56,325 nt of DNA from an uncultured Phocaeicola sp. (GCA_944320855.1 CALUJF010000017.1:1-56325), one strand, 5' to 3'; counted from the first letter of the stretch, positions 1 through 9,953 are shown. The notes: generated by a model from the letters alone, not told the origin. Program-made: numbers and translations.

Positions 1-1683
1 AACGTATATATCAGCGGTGACAATATAGATGCGTTGAAGCATTTGCTGAAATCTTATGCCGGACGCATAAAGTGCATCTACATAGACCCTCCGTACAACA
101 CCGGTTCCGACGGTTTTGTATATAACGATTCTTTCAAGTTTACTCCCGAAGAACTGTCTTCCAAACTTAGTATTTCTGAGGAACAGGCGATTAGAATTCT
201 TGATTTGACACGTCGTGGCTCGGCCACTCATTCTGCATGGCTGATGTTCATGCTTCCACGCCTTGTGCTTGCCAGAGATTTGCTGACAGACGATGGTGTG
301 ATTTTTATTTCCATAGATGATAATGAACAGAGTAATCTGAAACTGTTGTGTGACGATGTGTTTGGGGAAGAGAATATGGTGGCTATAATTCCTCGAGTAA
401 CTAAAAAAGGAGGAAAATCCTCAGATGTAATTGCACTGAATCATGATTATCTGTTTATATATGGAAAGAAAACTACTCCTAATTTATATCCGTTAAGTCA
501 TAATGATTCCGGATTTAAATATAAAGACTCTTTTTTTGATGAGCGTGGATATTATAAATTAAATCAAACATTGGATTATGATAGTCTTCAGTATAGTTCG
601 AGTCTTGATTATCCGATTACTATTGATGGCGAAGTCTTTTATCCTGGAGGTTCCGAAGAGGATTATTTAGATAGAAAACAGGGTAATCATGATCGAGCTG
701 ATTGGTGTTGGAGATGGAGTATGGATAAATTTCGCTTTGGATTAGAAAATGGTTTCATTGTAGTAAAACGTTCTAAGAATGGAGCCCGTCTGTACACTAA
801 AACATATCAGAATGCTTTTATAGATGAAGATGATAATGGATATATTGTAGAGTTCGGAGATAGAACAAAAAGTCTTTCTACTTTAGAACTTACGGATAGT
901 ATTTATTCTAATGATAATGCAACTAAGGATGTTGCCCAAACTATAGGGAAAAAGATTTTTGATTATACCAAACCGATTTCTTTATTAAGCCTTATTTTGG
1001 ATTTAAGTGTAAGGAACAATGATTTGGTTCTTGATTTCTTTTCCGGTTCAGGTACAACCGGAGAAGCTCTGATGAAATGGAATGTAGAAAATGATTGTTC
1101 CGTCAATTTTATTCTCGTGCAAATCCCTGAGTCGACAAAAGAAAAATCAAATGCACGGAGAGCGGGTTTCAGAACCATAGACGAAATAGGTATGGAGCGC
1201 ATCAAGCGTGCAGCAAACAAGATAAAACAGGAAAATCCTCTGTTCCACGGCGATTTGGGATTCAAGCATTACACCCTGCAAGAGCCTTCGGGCATAGCAG
1301 TGGAAAAAATAGAAAATTATGACCCGAAATACATGTTTGGCGACACGACTTTAGTTGACGAGTTCGGTGTACCTGCTATTCTTGCCACATGGCTCGTAAG
1401 GGACGGCTACGGATTGACTCCGGAGATAGAAACACTCGATTTCGACGGGTACGAGGTTTACCGTATGCCTAACCACATTTATATTATTAATCCCGGACTT
1501 ACGAACGGGGCCGTAGGAGGACTGCTTGATAAATATCAGACAGAAGCTGAATTCAATCCGCAGAATATAGTGGTATATGGCTATGCTCTGACCTGGAACG
1601 AGCAGCAGGGACTGAAAGACAATATGCAGACAGTCCAGGCAGGAGAAAAGAATATGCGTATTAATTTTGATATCCGTTATTGA
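1..1683 (+). CDS. mod: Type III restriction-modification methyltransferase (Mod), 5' end outside window
   Basis: The frame is open from base 1, so the gene begins upstream of the window; the TTG at 34 is not its start. About 560 residues are visible. Motif IV (DPPYNTG, near visible residue 29) comes before the AdoMet-binding motif I (FSGSGTTGEAL, near residue 346). This is the order of beta-class N6-adenine methyltransferases of type III systems. The long stretch between them holds the target-recognition domain. The gene ends 8 bases before res, which supports a joint operon. Mod methylates an asymmetric site and gives the complex its specificity. The part from about 400 to 1010 is clearly richer in A+T than either flank, which suggests an exchanged recognition domain. 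The family call is secure; the target site cannot be read from the sequence. Confidence 0.95.
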   Translation, partial: NVYISGDNIDALKHLLKSYAGRIKCIYIDPPYNTGSDGFVYNDSFKFTPEELSSKLSISEEQAIRILDLTRRGSATHSAWLMFMLPRLVLARDLLTDDGVIFISIDDNEQSNLKLLCDDVFGEENMVAIIPRVTKKGGKSSDVIALNHDYLFIYGKKTTPNLYPLSHNDSGFKYKDSFFDERGYYKLNQTLDYDSLQYSSSLDYPITIDGEVFYPGGSEEDYLDRKQGNHDRADWCWRWSMDKFRFGLENGFIVVKRSKNGARLYTKTYQNAFIDEDDNGYIVEFGDRTKSLSTLELTDSIYSNDNATKDVAQTIGKKIFDYTKPISLLSLILDLSVRNNDLVLDFFSGSGTTGEALMKWNVENDCSVNFILVQIPESTKEKSNARRAGFRTIDEIGMERIKRAANKIKQENPLFHGDLGFKHYTLQEPSGIAVEKIENYDPKYMFGDTTLVDEFGVPAILATWLVRDGYGLTPEIETLDFDGYEVYRMPNHIYIINPGLTNGAVGGLLDKYQTEAEFNPQNIVVYGYALTWNEQQGLKDNMQTVQAGEKNMRINFDIRY

Positions 1684-1691
1684 CATAATAT

Positions 1692-4667
1692 ATGGAACTT
1701 ATACTTCAACCATCGTTGCCACATCAGCAGAAAGCCGTGGACGCTATAGCCGATGTATTTCATAAGACCACTATAGAGCCGCCATCAGTATATTATGCCA
1801 ATCCGCAGATAACTACATATATAGATGGTGTAGGAGCAAATATAAAGAATATTCAGGATGCCAATGGGTTGTCTGTGGAATACAAGGGATACAGCTATGA
1901 CAGCAAGTGCCTGAATCTGGATATAAAAATGGAGACAGGTACGGGAAAGACGTATGTATATACCCATGCCATGTATGAGCTGCACAAACGTTACGGTATC
2001 AACAAATTCATAGTGGCTGTGCCTACACTTCCCATAAAGGCCGGAGCAAGGCAGTTTATGGGTGATTATGCAGTGAAACGTCATTTCCGCGATGTCTGCG
2101 GATATGACGCTGAAATAGAATTGCTCACACTGGAACCTGCAAAGAGCAAGAAAAAGGGAAGGCAGTATTTCCCCACAGCTGTAAGCGAGTTTGTGAAAGG
2201 CTCAAGCCGGAATTCCAATAAGATATATGTACTTTTAGTTAACATGCAGCTGCTGAAAGTGGCTAAAGGTTATATGCTCAGCCGTGATGATTACGGAACG
2301 GTAGTAGAGGGCTTTTATCGTCCTTTCAATGCTTTGCGTGCCACAAGGCCGTTTGTCATAATAGACGAGCCGCACAAGTTCTCGCGCGAACAGAAAGCCT
2401 TCGGTGTGATAATGGATGAGCTTGCACCACAGTGTATCATACGTTTTGGGGCTACATTCCCTGAAATTACTATTGGTAAAGGTAAGGCCAAGAGGGCTAT
2501 TCAGGAGTATAAAAACCTGCTTTATGACCTGAATGCCTGCCAGGCATTCAATCAGGGACTGATAAAGGGGGTGGCAAAGGAGCATTTCGAGCCTGTTTCA
2601 AAGAAGAATGAAAAGGTTAAATTACTTTCGGTAGTGAAAAATGACGTGGCTACATTTCAGTATAGAAGCGCAGATAAGCCTACACGCACATTTCATCTGC
2701 ATGTCGGTGATTCGCTGTCCGTAATTGCTGAAGAGTTCAGCGGCATAATGATAGAATCCATAGACAGAAATTGTATAGAACTTTCCAATGGACTGACGAA
2801 GAATGTAGGAGAGGAGATAGATGTGGACATATACATGAATTCATATCAGGAACAGATGCTCCGTCTTGCACTGGAAAGGCATTTTGAAACCGAACGTTCA
2901 AATTTCAGCGGAAGGAAGTTCAAAATCAAGACTTTAGCCCTGTTTTTTATTGACGATATAACTTCGTATAGAGAAAGTTCCGATGGCAAGAAACCTTATC
3001 TGCTACAAACTTTCGAACGGTTGCTGAAAGAAAAGCTTGAAGAAACTATAGCCGTACTGAGCGACAGCGAACAAGAATATAGGGATTATCTGGAAGCAAG
3101 CCTTAGTGATATAAAAGCCTGTCATGCAGGGTATTTTGCGCAGGACAACAGCTCCTCGGACGAGGATATAGCACGCGAGGTGGACGATATCCTTAACGGT
3201 AAGAAACAGCTTCTTTCTTTCAGGGATAAAGACGGTAATTATATATTGCGAAGATTCCTCTTTTCCAAATGGACGCTAAAGGAGGGTTGGGACAATCCTA
3301 ACGTATTCACCATAGCCAAACTACGTTCCAGCGGAAGTGACAACTCCAAACTTCAGGAGGTAGGCCGTGGATTGCGTCTCCCGGTTGATGAGTGTGGCAA
3401 CAGAATCTCGAACGAGGATTTCATGCTCAACTATATAGTGGATTTCACCGAAGCTGATTTTGCCGACAAATTAGTAGAGCAAATCAACAGCGAGATTCCT
3501 GAAACTGTATTTATCTCATTCAGGCATATTGCTGCGATAGCTGCAAAAATGGGAGTGGACAAGAGAGACCTTATGGCGGAACTTCTGACGAAAAGGTATT
3601 TGGACCCGGACGATTCGGATATGCTCTCTGTGGTTCCTGAGAACAGGGTAAAATTCTTTGATGAATATCCGTTGTTCCGTTCGGGAGTTGTATCTGACAA
3701 AATTAAGGACAATAATAAGCTGAAAAACAAGCCTGTGGGAATACGAAAAGCTCGTTTTGAGGAAATCAGCGAATTGTGGAGTATTCTGAACAGGCGATAT
3801 ACCATCTGGTATGAAGAAGAACTTAATTCTAAAATCCGGGATGCTCTGACATATATTTTAGAGTCGGAAGGTGTTTTCTCCGAGCAGGTCATCACGAGCC
3901 ACAGGGACGTGGTGAAGAGTGACGGCGAACAGATGTCCCTTCTTATGGATGGAGGAGTGCAATATACGATAAAGAACTCACTGCCATACGGTATATTCTT
4001 GAAACGTATTTCAATGGCTACAAATATTCCTATACCTGTGCTGCACAGTGCAATAAACACGTATGTAGAAAAGCACGGCAGACTGAAGAACTCCTTCTTT
4101 AACGAGCAGTCGGCAGGGATTATAATCAGTAAATTTGCCGAATGGAAGGCTGAAAACCTGATGGGGCATTTCAAATATAAAAAGACGAATGGAAATATCG
4201 GAGCGACAGCATTGACTTACAGTGATGGTACGGTAAGAAAAGAAATAGCTCAGGGCAGGATAGGTACAAAGGTAGTAGAAGGAGAGCCTATGGCAAAATA
4301 TCTGTATGACACTAAGGCTTTTGATTCTCCATTGGAACTGGAAAATATCAATGCCGACATATCCGAGGTTGTTGTCTATGGCAAGATTCCGCGAAACAGT
4401 ATAGCTATTCCTACTGTGGCAGGAGGTACTTACAGTCCTGACTTCATGTATGTGGTAAAAAGGAAAAATGGTGAAAAGGAACTGAATATAGTAGTGGAGT
4501 CTAAAGATGTAGACAATATGACCGGAACCCGTGGATTGGAAAATCTTAAGATTGAATGCGCCAAAGTGTTTTTCGACAATCTTTCTTCGCAAGGTTATAC
4601 TGTACATTTCAGAACACAGGTTAACAACAAAAAGATGTTGCAGATTGTGAATGAAGTATTGGCGTGA
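1692..4667 (+). CDS. res: Type III restriction endonuclease subunit (Res)
   Basis: A 991-residue SF2 translocase-nuclease that cuts DNA in complex with Mod when sites are unmethylated. Seen: Walker A ETGTGKT at residues 81-87; DEPH box at 225-228 (Walker B, type III variant); helicase C-terminal motifs including a GRGLRLP motif VI; and a C-terminal PD-(D/E)xK nuclease with D917 and E936-S-K938. The length is normal for the family and all catalytic residues are present, so the enzyme looks intact. The start is an ATG 8 bases after the mod stop. Confidence 0.96.
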   Translation: MELILQPSLPHQQKAVDAIADVFHKTTIEPPSVYYANPQITTYIDGVGANIKNIQDANGLSVEYKGYSYDSKCLNLDIKMETGTGKTYVYTHAMYELHKRYGINKFIVAVPTLPIKAGARQFMGDYAVKRHFRDVCGYDAEIELLTLEPAKSKKKGRQYFPTAVSEFVKGSSRNSNKIYVLLVNMQLLKVAKGYMLSRDDYGTVVEGFYRPFNALRATRPFVIIDEPHKFSREQKAFGVIMDELAPQCIIRFGATFPEITIGKGKAKRAIQEYKNLLYDLNACQAFNQGLIKGVAKEHFEPVSKKNEKVKLLSVVKNDVATFQYRSADKPTRTFHLHVGDSLSVIAEEFSGIMIESIDRNCIELSNGLTKNVGEEIDVDIYMNSYQEQMLRLALERHFETERSNFSGRKFKIKTLALFFIDDITSYRESSDGKKPYLLQTFERLLKEKLEETIAVLSDSEQEYRDYLEASLSDIKACHAGYFAQDNSSSDEDIAREVDDILNGKKQLLSFRDKDGNYILRRFLFSKWTLKEGWDNPNVFTIAKLRSSGSDNSKLQEVGRGLRLPVDECGNRISNEDFMLNYIVDFTEADFADKLVEQINSEIPETVFISFRHIAAIAAKMGVDKRDLMAELLTKRYLDPDDSDMLSVVPENRVKFFDEYPLFRSGVVSDKIKDNNKLKNKPVGIRKARFEEISELWSILNRRYTIWYEEELNSKIRDALTYILESEGVFSEQVITSHRDVVKSDGEQMSLLMDGGVQYTIKNSLPYGIFLKRISMATNIPIPVLHSAINTYVEKHGRLKNSFFNEQSAGIIISKFAEWKAENLMGHFKYKKTNGNIGATALTYSDGTVRKEIAQGRIGTKVVEGEPMAKYLYDTKAFDSPLELENINADISEVVVYGKIPRNSIAIPTVAGGTYSPDFMYVVKRKNGEKELNIVVESKDVDNMTGTRGLENLKIECAKVFFDNLSSQGYTVHFRTQVNNKKMLQIVNEVLA

Positions 4668-4699
4668 TATTTATTGAATATAATCAAAAACTGGTAATA

Positions 4700-6226
4700 A
4701 TGAGAAAAATTTATCCTAGAGAATGGGTGTCTATGCATCCATATACTAAAACCGATGCGACAGATAATTATTACTGTAAATTGGTAAATAGAATAATTGA
4801 ATTGTTATATGATTATGACATAATGGAGGGAGAAACAGAGCCGGAAGACGAGGTTTACGAAGACACGGCGATATTTCTTGTCGGATGGTTTGAAGATATT
4901 ATTTCGCAGACCGGTGTCTGGCAGGTATTCACTTCGCAGTGCGAAAAACGGTATGGCAGCCGATTGCCTTTCTATGAACCTGGCGAAGATTATTATCCCG
5001 ACGAGATAAACGTGGAAGACGTACGCTTCATTCTGTGGCATTGCTTTCAGAAAGATAAAATAGGGGAGAAAATCTATAATCCTGAGAATACCGGTATTTT
5101 GGCATTGGCAAATGAAATATACGATATCTTCGACGAGGAGTTCGAGACAGCTCCGGTGAATGAAAGACTTCAGGATTTCTTTGATTTCTCTTATTTGACA
5201 GAGGGTGATTTCATTGAATACAGAAATAAAGTAGAGTGGTTCTATTTTGACTCATATATCAACATGGGTTGTTATGAATCTTATCTGGATACCGTATCTG
5301 ATGAAATAGTGGAATATCAGAAGCGTAAGGATTTTGATGACCGTACGATGGATATGATGATATATTCATTTAAGATGAACAGCGTGGTGTCGGGCAGAAC
5401 TCCTCTTCTTGCCATTACTGCTCCTGAATATTTGAAACTTCTTCTTGAGGAACAGGCTGTCAATCATGTGGATGCACCATATATGGATGTGGACAGCAGG
5501 ATGAGAGCATTTTATCTGGTGACGGACGATACAGATGATTATTATGTGTTCAAAGAGGTTTCAGGCAAGGAGGAAACTTATAAAGTAACAAAAGATTCTA
5601 TTGAACTGAACGCTCCAAAGTTAATACCGGGTGATATGGTAGTTGCAACAACTCTGTTCAAGTTTGGAAAGTATTGGCAACACAACGGGGCTATGAATAT
5701 CTATAGCATTAAAGATTTTCCAGAACTTGATGACATTAAGAATAAACTCTCGGATGCTAACAAAAAGGCGGCATACGATGACTTCGTTGCGGCAACTAAA
5801 GGAAAACACTTCGTATTCCTGAAAGGAAAAGAAGAGATGAACGATTTCATTTCAAACAATATGAAATATAAAATAGCTTCAGGACTGAAAATTCCTGATA
5901 CGGGAAATGATGTATTGATGCTGTGTATTACACCTAAACAGGGAATATCTGTTGTGCGTAACTATTGTGACTGTATCGCTTCTCCCGATAATCCTTATTA
6001 TAATAAGGAAAAAGCAGAAAAGAATGCATTTAATTTCCTGACGAATAGCCGATTGATACCATACGAAACAGCATGCGAACTTCTTGATAGTGGCTATTTG
6101 AAGGATGCAGCCTTAAATAGCACCAAAGGACTGGAACACGGTAAAGAGCTGGCAAGGAAGAATGCTCGGTTCATGCTGGATTATTTTTTCTACAAGTGCA
6201 GGGAGAAAGATTTGAGTGAAGTGTGA
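4700..6226 (+). CDS. Unrecognised protein encoded with the type III RM genes
   Basis: A 508-residue acidic, Asp/Glu/Tyr-rich protein with no signal peptide or membrane segment. I do not recognise the family. A GTG at 4664 in the same frame would overlap the res stop, but the ATG at 4700 gives the more natural start, MRKIYPREW. It follows res by 32 bases on the same strand and is probably in the same transcript, so it may be an accessory or regulatory part of the restriction locus. That role rests on position only. It ends just before an 11-bp-phased palindrome at 6243. Confidence 0.75.
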   Translation: MRKIYPREWVSMHPYTKTDATDNYYCKLVNRIIELLYDYDIMEGETEPEDEVYEDTAIFLVGWFEDIISQTGVWQVFTSQCEKRYGSRLPFYEPGEDYYPDEINVEDVRFILWHCFQKDKIGEKIYNPENTGILALANEIYDIFDEEFETAPVNERLQDFFDFSYLTEGDFIEYRNKVEWFYFDSYINMGCYESYLDTVSDEIVEYQKRKDFDDRTMDMMIYSFKMNSVVSGRTPLLAITAPEYLKLLLEEQAVNHVDAPYMDVDSRMRAFYLVTDDTDDYYVFKEVSGKEETYKVTKDSIELNAPKLIPGDMVVATTLFKFGKYWQHNGAMNIYSIKDFPELDDIKNKLSDANKKAAYDDFVAATKGKHFVFLKGKEEMNDFISNNMKYKIASGLKIPDTGNDVLMLCITPKQGISVVRNYCDCIASPDNPYYNKEKAEKNAFNFLTNSRLIPYETACELLDSGYLKDAALNSTKGLEHGKELARKNARFMLDYFFYKCREKDLSEV

Positions 6227-6242
6227 AAATTTAAAACCTGGT

Positions 6243-6286
6243 GTTCAGCAGCCGTTCAGTGAACGTTCACTGAACGGCTGCTGAAC
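6243..6286. repeat. Perfect 44-bp palindrome made of four 11-bp units
   Basis: The four units are GTTCAGCAGCC, GTTCAGTGAAC, GTTCACTGAAC and GGCTGCTGAAC. The two halves are exact reverse complements. It lies between two convergent genes and contains the stop codon of the reverse-strand gene. It may act as a bidirectional terminator, since on the reverse strand it is followed by T-rich sequence. A related array with the same 11-bp pitch lies at 15185-15239. Confidence 0.85.
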
Positions 6287-7712
6287 ATACCTCGAACTCC
6301 GACATCGGAATCTCATATCCTATACAAGGCCAGCTGACGAGCAGATTGCCGGTAGTAGTATTCTTCTTTATTATTACATCGTCGGAAATACGGATGAGTT
6401 TCAGGAAAGAGTATGCTTCTGTCGGAATCCTGTACTCCTTAATACCGTCTTCGGTTTTTATAATCATGGAGAACCACTGTCGGCTTATGATGATGTCCTG
6501 AATGTCGTAACTGTCGTCCATGTATTCAGTTTCCAGTTTTTCCATGAGTTTATCGGTGAAGATATCCTGCGAGCCGTTTTCATCGAACTTGCGGACAATG
6601 TTTGTCCATACCTGTTCGTCTTTTTCCTCAGGCTTACTGAAAGAAACCATCTTCAGCTTTTCCGGCAGACAGAACATCTCCCTTTCCTCGTCATCCCAAT
6701 GGAAAGTTATCTCGTCGTAAGTATCGTTAATCTCATATCTGCCATTGTAGATAAAGAACTTATCCTGACAGGATATGCTTTCCACCTGAACCCTTCCGCT
6801 ATACTCGTCAGTATCGTCGAATATGATAGAAACGTTGTTTCCCTCGATGAAAGTTTCATTGTCCTTTCCGGCGGTGAACTCCTGGCAAAGATACATACCT
6901 CTGAAGTTCAGCCTCATGCTGTGGGTGTACATAGAGAACAGCTTTTCGCCCTTTCCGTATTTTCTGCCATATTCATGCCAGTAGCTTGTTTCTCCCCATT
7001 CATCGAATATCTTTCCCAGTTCAAGTATCGTGTTTATGTACTCCGGGTCGGAGTAGAAGCCAAGGATGTGTATTGTATAGTAGAGCATTCCCCAGTAGCA
7101 TTGTGGTGTTTTCCGGATAACATCATCGCTGAGATATGCCACCATAGTCCTTTGTGCAACGGCATTTTCCGGCATTTCCTTTTGTAGGACTTCGTAGATA
7201 TGTTCTATTAGGTGATGCATCATCGAAATGAAGCCGTTTCTGCCTGACGAATAAGGGTTTATGCCTAACAATTTGATGTATGCTATCATCGACATCCCGA
7301 AGAATATCATCTGGTCGTTATTGTATAAATCGTCAATATATGGAGCTATGTTCTTCCTGAAACTCTCGGACAGTGTATCGTAGTTTCGTCTTACCAGGGC
7401 AACAATAATCCTGTCGGCTGTTTCGATATCCGGTTTGCCTGCAATTTCGTATTCAGTAAGGTTGCGGTAAAGGTATTTTCCGGCACATACCATTCTGTTT
7501 ATGTCGTCCAAATCTTCCGGATTAAGATTGAACACCTCGCATATCCTCTCTAAATAATTGACTACTGTCGATTCCTTTATTTTTCCATCCCTGAGTCGTG
7601 AAAAGAACATTCTTCCCTTGTAACCCAACTTTGAAGCCAACGCCGAGCCTGACGCTTCGAAAATCTGATTGTCTATCAATGATATCAGTAAATCCTGCTT
7701 TTCTGTATTCAT
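6267..7712 (-). CDS. Large protein with N-terminal HTH-like region, probable autoregulator
   Basis: A 481-residue protein starting at the ATG complementary to 7710-7712 (MNTEKQDLL); the open frame reaches 7880, but that extension runs through the operator-like sites. Residues about 5-65 resemble a helix-turn-helix of XRE type (a helical segment ending GSALASKLGY, then RLRDGKIKES). The remainder is mixed alpha/beta and unrecognised, with no membrane segments. Three copies of TTTGTATCA or its complement lie 36-100 bases upstream of the start, which suggests self-binding. It converges on the restriction locus and diverges from the small membrane protein gene at 7892. A DNA-binding role is inference. 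Confidence 0.7.
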   Translation of the reverse strand: MNTEKQDLLISLIDNQIFEASGSALASKLGYKGRMFFSRLRDGKIKESTVVNYLERICEVFNLNPEDLDDINRMVCAGKYLYRNLTEYEIAGKPDIETADRIIVALVRRNYDTLSESFRKNIAPYIDDLYNNDQMIFFGMSMIAYIKLLGINPYSSGRNGFISMMHHLIEHIYEVLQKEMPENAVAQRTMVAYLSDDVIRKTPQCYWGMLYYTIHILGFYSDPEYINTILELGKIFDEWGETSYWHEYGRKYGKGEKLFSMYTHSMRLNFRGMYLCQEFTAGKDNETFIEGNNVSIIFDDTDEYSGRVQVESISCQDKFFIYNGRYEINDTYDEITFHWDDEEREMFCLPEKLKMVSFSKPEEKDEQVWTNIVRKFDENGSQDIFTDKLMEKLETEYMDDSYDIQDIIISRQWFSMIIKTEDGIKEYRIPTEAYSFLKLIRISDDVIIKKNTTTGNLLVSWPCIGYEIPMSEFEVCSAAVQ

Positions 7713-7747
7713 AATCTTTCTTCCGTAATAAATTGTCAGGTATTCTC

Positions 7748-7812
7748 TTGTATCAAAAAATGGTGCTTTGATACAAAAAAGTACTTTCTGAAATAATGAA
7801 GCTTTTGTATCA
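7748..7812. promoter_or_regulatory. Three operator-like sites (TTTGTATCA / TGATACAAA)
   Basis: TTGTATCAAA at 7748-7757, TTTGATACAAA (inverted) at 7767-7777 and TTTTGTATCA at 7803-7812. They sit between the divergent genes starting at 7712 (reverse) and 7892 (forward), where an autoregulatory DNA-binding protein would act. Confidence 0.55.
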
Positions 7813-7834
7813 TCCGACAAATCTGCCTCATTGA

Positions 7835-7842
7835 TATATTTG
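7835..7842 (+). promoter_or_regulatory. -7 promoter box TATATTTG for the 7892 gene
   Basis: Exact match to the Bacteroidetes TAnnTTTG box, about 50 bases before the ATG at 7892. No clear -33 TTG at the standard distance. One operator-like site (7803-7812) lies just upstream, in the -33 region. Confidence 0.5.
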
Positions 7843-7891
7843 CACAATATTTTCTGTAAAATTACAATTATTAATAACAAATCATATTATT

Positions 7892-8206
7892 ATGGAGAAA
7901 GAAAAATCAGGAAAGTACATATTATATATAAGTATTGCAATCTGGCTATTCATGGTTTATGGTGTATATACAGATAGTGGTCATATAGTAGAGGCAGTGC
8001 AGTCTGCATACTGGCTGGAATTGTTTTTTATCGGTATTATCATATTGGGAGTACTGCCATTGCTGATAAGGGACGGATTGTTAGCCTTGAGTGAAAAGAT
8101 GGTGAAGCTTAAATATGATGTGACTACCGTCGTGGTTGGTAGTATTTATATATGTATGATTTTATATTTTGTGAAACGAATGATATGGGAAGGTTCGATA
8201 TTTTAA
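7892..8206 (+). CDS. Small integral membrane protein, unknown function
   Basis: 104 residues with three predicted membrane segments (about residues 9-26, 42-62 and 78-95) and charged loops. No known family is recognised. It starts at an ATG 180 bases from the divergent HTH-like gene and precedes the WG-repeat lipoprotein by 67 bases, so the two may be co-transcribed. Low complexity and low G+C are in keeping with an accessory region. Confidence 0.6.
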   Translation: MEKEKSGKYILYISIAIWLFMVYGVYTDSGHIVEAVQSAYWLELFFIGIIILGVLPLLIRDGLLALSEKMVKLKYDVTTVVVGSIYICMILYFVKRMIWEGSIF

Positions 8207-8273
8207 CATCTCTTGTTCGGACAGATGATATAAATATGTTACTATTATTAAAGCTAATTCAAAAAAAGGAAAT

Positions 8274-9953
8274 ATGGTAAAGTACAATTTTTTTAGGCTG
8301 TTTTCGTTATTGACATGCTCTTTGGCATTGTTCTCATGCGAAAGCAATTATTCGGAAAAGTTTACAGATTCTATCACCCATCTACCTTTCAGGGCTGAAG
8401 AAGACGAACGTTGGGGGCTGATAGACTGGGACGGCAATGTTTTGATAGACGATGAGTTCAAGAATGTACCTACATTCGTCAGTGAAGGAATGTTCTTCGT
8501 GGAGAATGAAAACGGACTGTATGAGCTCTACACTGCAGAAAAGAAATTCCGCAAGGTGGGCAATGACTACGTCAGCATAGGACTGTTCTCTGATGGACTT
8601 GCTCCTGTAGTCGAGCCGGGAAAGCCGATAAAATATATAAAGACAAACGGGGAAACGGCTTTCGACCTTGCGGAATATAAAGGTGAAAATATAAAGTATG
8701 CATCAATGTTTTACGAAGGTAAGGCACTGTTCATCACAGAAAACGGTATGCGTGGTTACGTCAATACGAAAGGAAAGGTTATAATACCACCGGTGTATAA
8801 TGATGCCTCTTTCTTCTGCAACGGATATGCCTATGTAAGTAAGGACGGAAACACATTTCTGATAGACGAAAAACAGAAGGTTTGGATGAATGCTGAAGAA
8901 GAGGATCTGGCATATCTTCTGCCTTCAGAAGGACTGATTACTTTTACTGATGCCTTCAGGAGTGACTATGGACTTAAGACAGTAGATGGGAAAGTGGTCA
9001 TGAAGCCAAGCTCAAAAATCACCGGAATCTTAGGTTTCTATAACGGATATTCTGTCTATAGAAATACGGACAATGATTGTGGACTTATCAACAATAAGGG
9101 AGAGATTCTGATTAGAGCCAAATACGACGAAATGTATCTATGCAAGGATGTGATAGTGTATAAGGACAGATCGAAATACGGGATAATGGATTATTCAGGC
9201 AATGTAATCCTTGAACCGAAATATGATGAGATATTTCCTTTCTTCGGAAGCAACAAACATACGTTTGCAACTGACGGAAAGGATATGATACTGATAGATA
9301 AGAAGGGTGAAGAGGCAGGCAAGAAAACATATGCTAAAGTGAAACTCCCGCCTGTAGAATTTCTGCCTTTCATGCGTCCGTCAATAAATGCCAGAGATGT
9401 ATATTCTCTCGGAATAGTGGCGAGCGACTATATTGATTTGGAAAGTGAAGCCGAAAAGGCAACAGCATATGTGAAAGACACCGGACTTGACAAAGTTCCG
9501 TATGGTGTACTTCCAGAAGTTTTTGCCGATGCATACGGAAAGGACTACAAGGTCAGTGACCTGCGCGGAGTGAGTGAACTGACCACGGAGTTGTCATATT
9601 CGGATTATATGGATATAAAAATTTTATGTGATTATGTAGATGATGTGATTGTTCCTGAGTATGATTCTTATTATCACAGTATAGTTACGGGATATCGTTA
9701 TAATAATATATCTCCTGTTTCTATGAGTATCATTCTTAAGCTCAAAGGAAAGTTAGTGTCGCAGAAGAATGAATTCGGAAAAGCACTTGTAGAAGCAATG
9801 AAGGGAAGAGGCTTCAGGTATCTGAACGGAGGCATGAAAGACGGAGGATATGTGGCTATGGAGAAAAGCAATCCGTATATTAAGGCTAATGTTATAATGG
9901 ATTCTTATGAAGATAAAATATCTATAAGTATAATCAACGATAACTGGCAGTAG
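8274..9953 (+). CDS. WG-repeat lipoprotein
   Basis: 559 residues. The N-terminus has a lipoprotein signal peptide with lipobox ALFSC at about residues 18-22, so the protein is probably anchored to a membrane of the envelope. From about residue 40 to 350 it carries several WG-type beta repeats (for example RWGLIDWDGNVLI, RGYVNTKGKVIIPP, YGIMDYSGNVILEP), spaced 40-50 residues. The C-terminal ~200 residues are a separate unrecognised domain. WG repeats are thought to mediate binding; the partner is unknown. It stands just upstream of the tandem RNA genes and may belong to the accessory cluster. Confidence 0.85.
   Translation: MVKYNFFRLFSLLTCSLALFSCESNYSEKFTDSITHLPFRAEEDERWGLIDWDGNVLIDDEFKNVPTFVSEGMFFVENENGLYELYTAEKKFRKVGNDYVSIGLFSDGLAPVVEPGKPIKYIKTNGETAFDLAEYKGENIKYASMFYEGKALFITENGMRGYVNTKGKVIIPPVYNDASFFCNGYAYVSKDGNTFLIDEKQKVWMNAEEEDLAYLLPSEGLITFTDAFRSDYGLKTVDGKVVMKPSSKITGILGFYNGYSVYRNTDNDCGLINNKGEILIRAKYDEMYLCKDVIVYKDRSKYGIMDYSGNVILEPKYDEIFPFFGSNKHTFATDGKDMILIDKKGEEAGKKTYAKVKLPPVEFLPFMRPSINARDVYSLGIVASDYIDLESEAEKATAYVKDTGLDKVPYGVLPEVFADAYGKDYKVSDLRGVSELTTELSYSDYMDIKILCDYVDDVIVPEYDSYYHSIVTGYRYNNISPVSMSIILKLKGKLVSQKNEFGKALVEAMKGRGFRYLNGGMKDGGYVAMEKSNPYIKANVIMDSYEDKISISIINDNWQ

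Noticed and set aside
3431-4607. Long reverse-strand frames opposite res (247 and 198 residues)
   Set aside because: They are shadows of the res coding sequence with no domain, promoter or plausible start context.
4664-4699. GTG start for the gene after res
   Set aside because: The overlap with the res stop is possible, but the extension is low-complexity and the ATG at 4700 is the better start.
7713-7880. Longer N-terminus of the HTH-like protein
   Set aside because: It would translate the three operator-like repeats; the HTH-like region begins right after the ATG at 7712.
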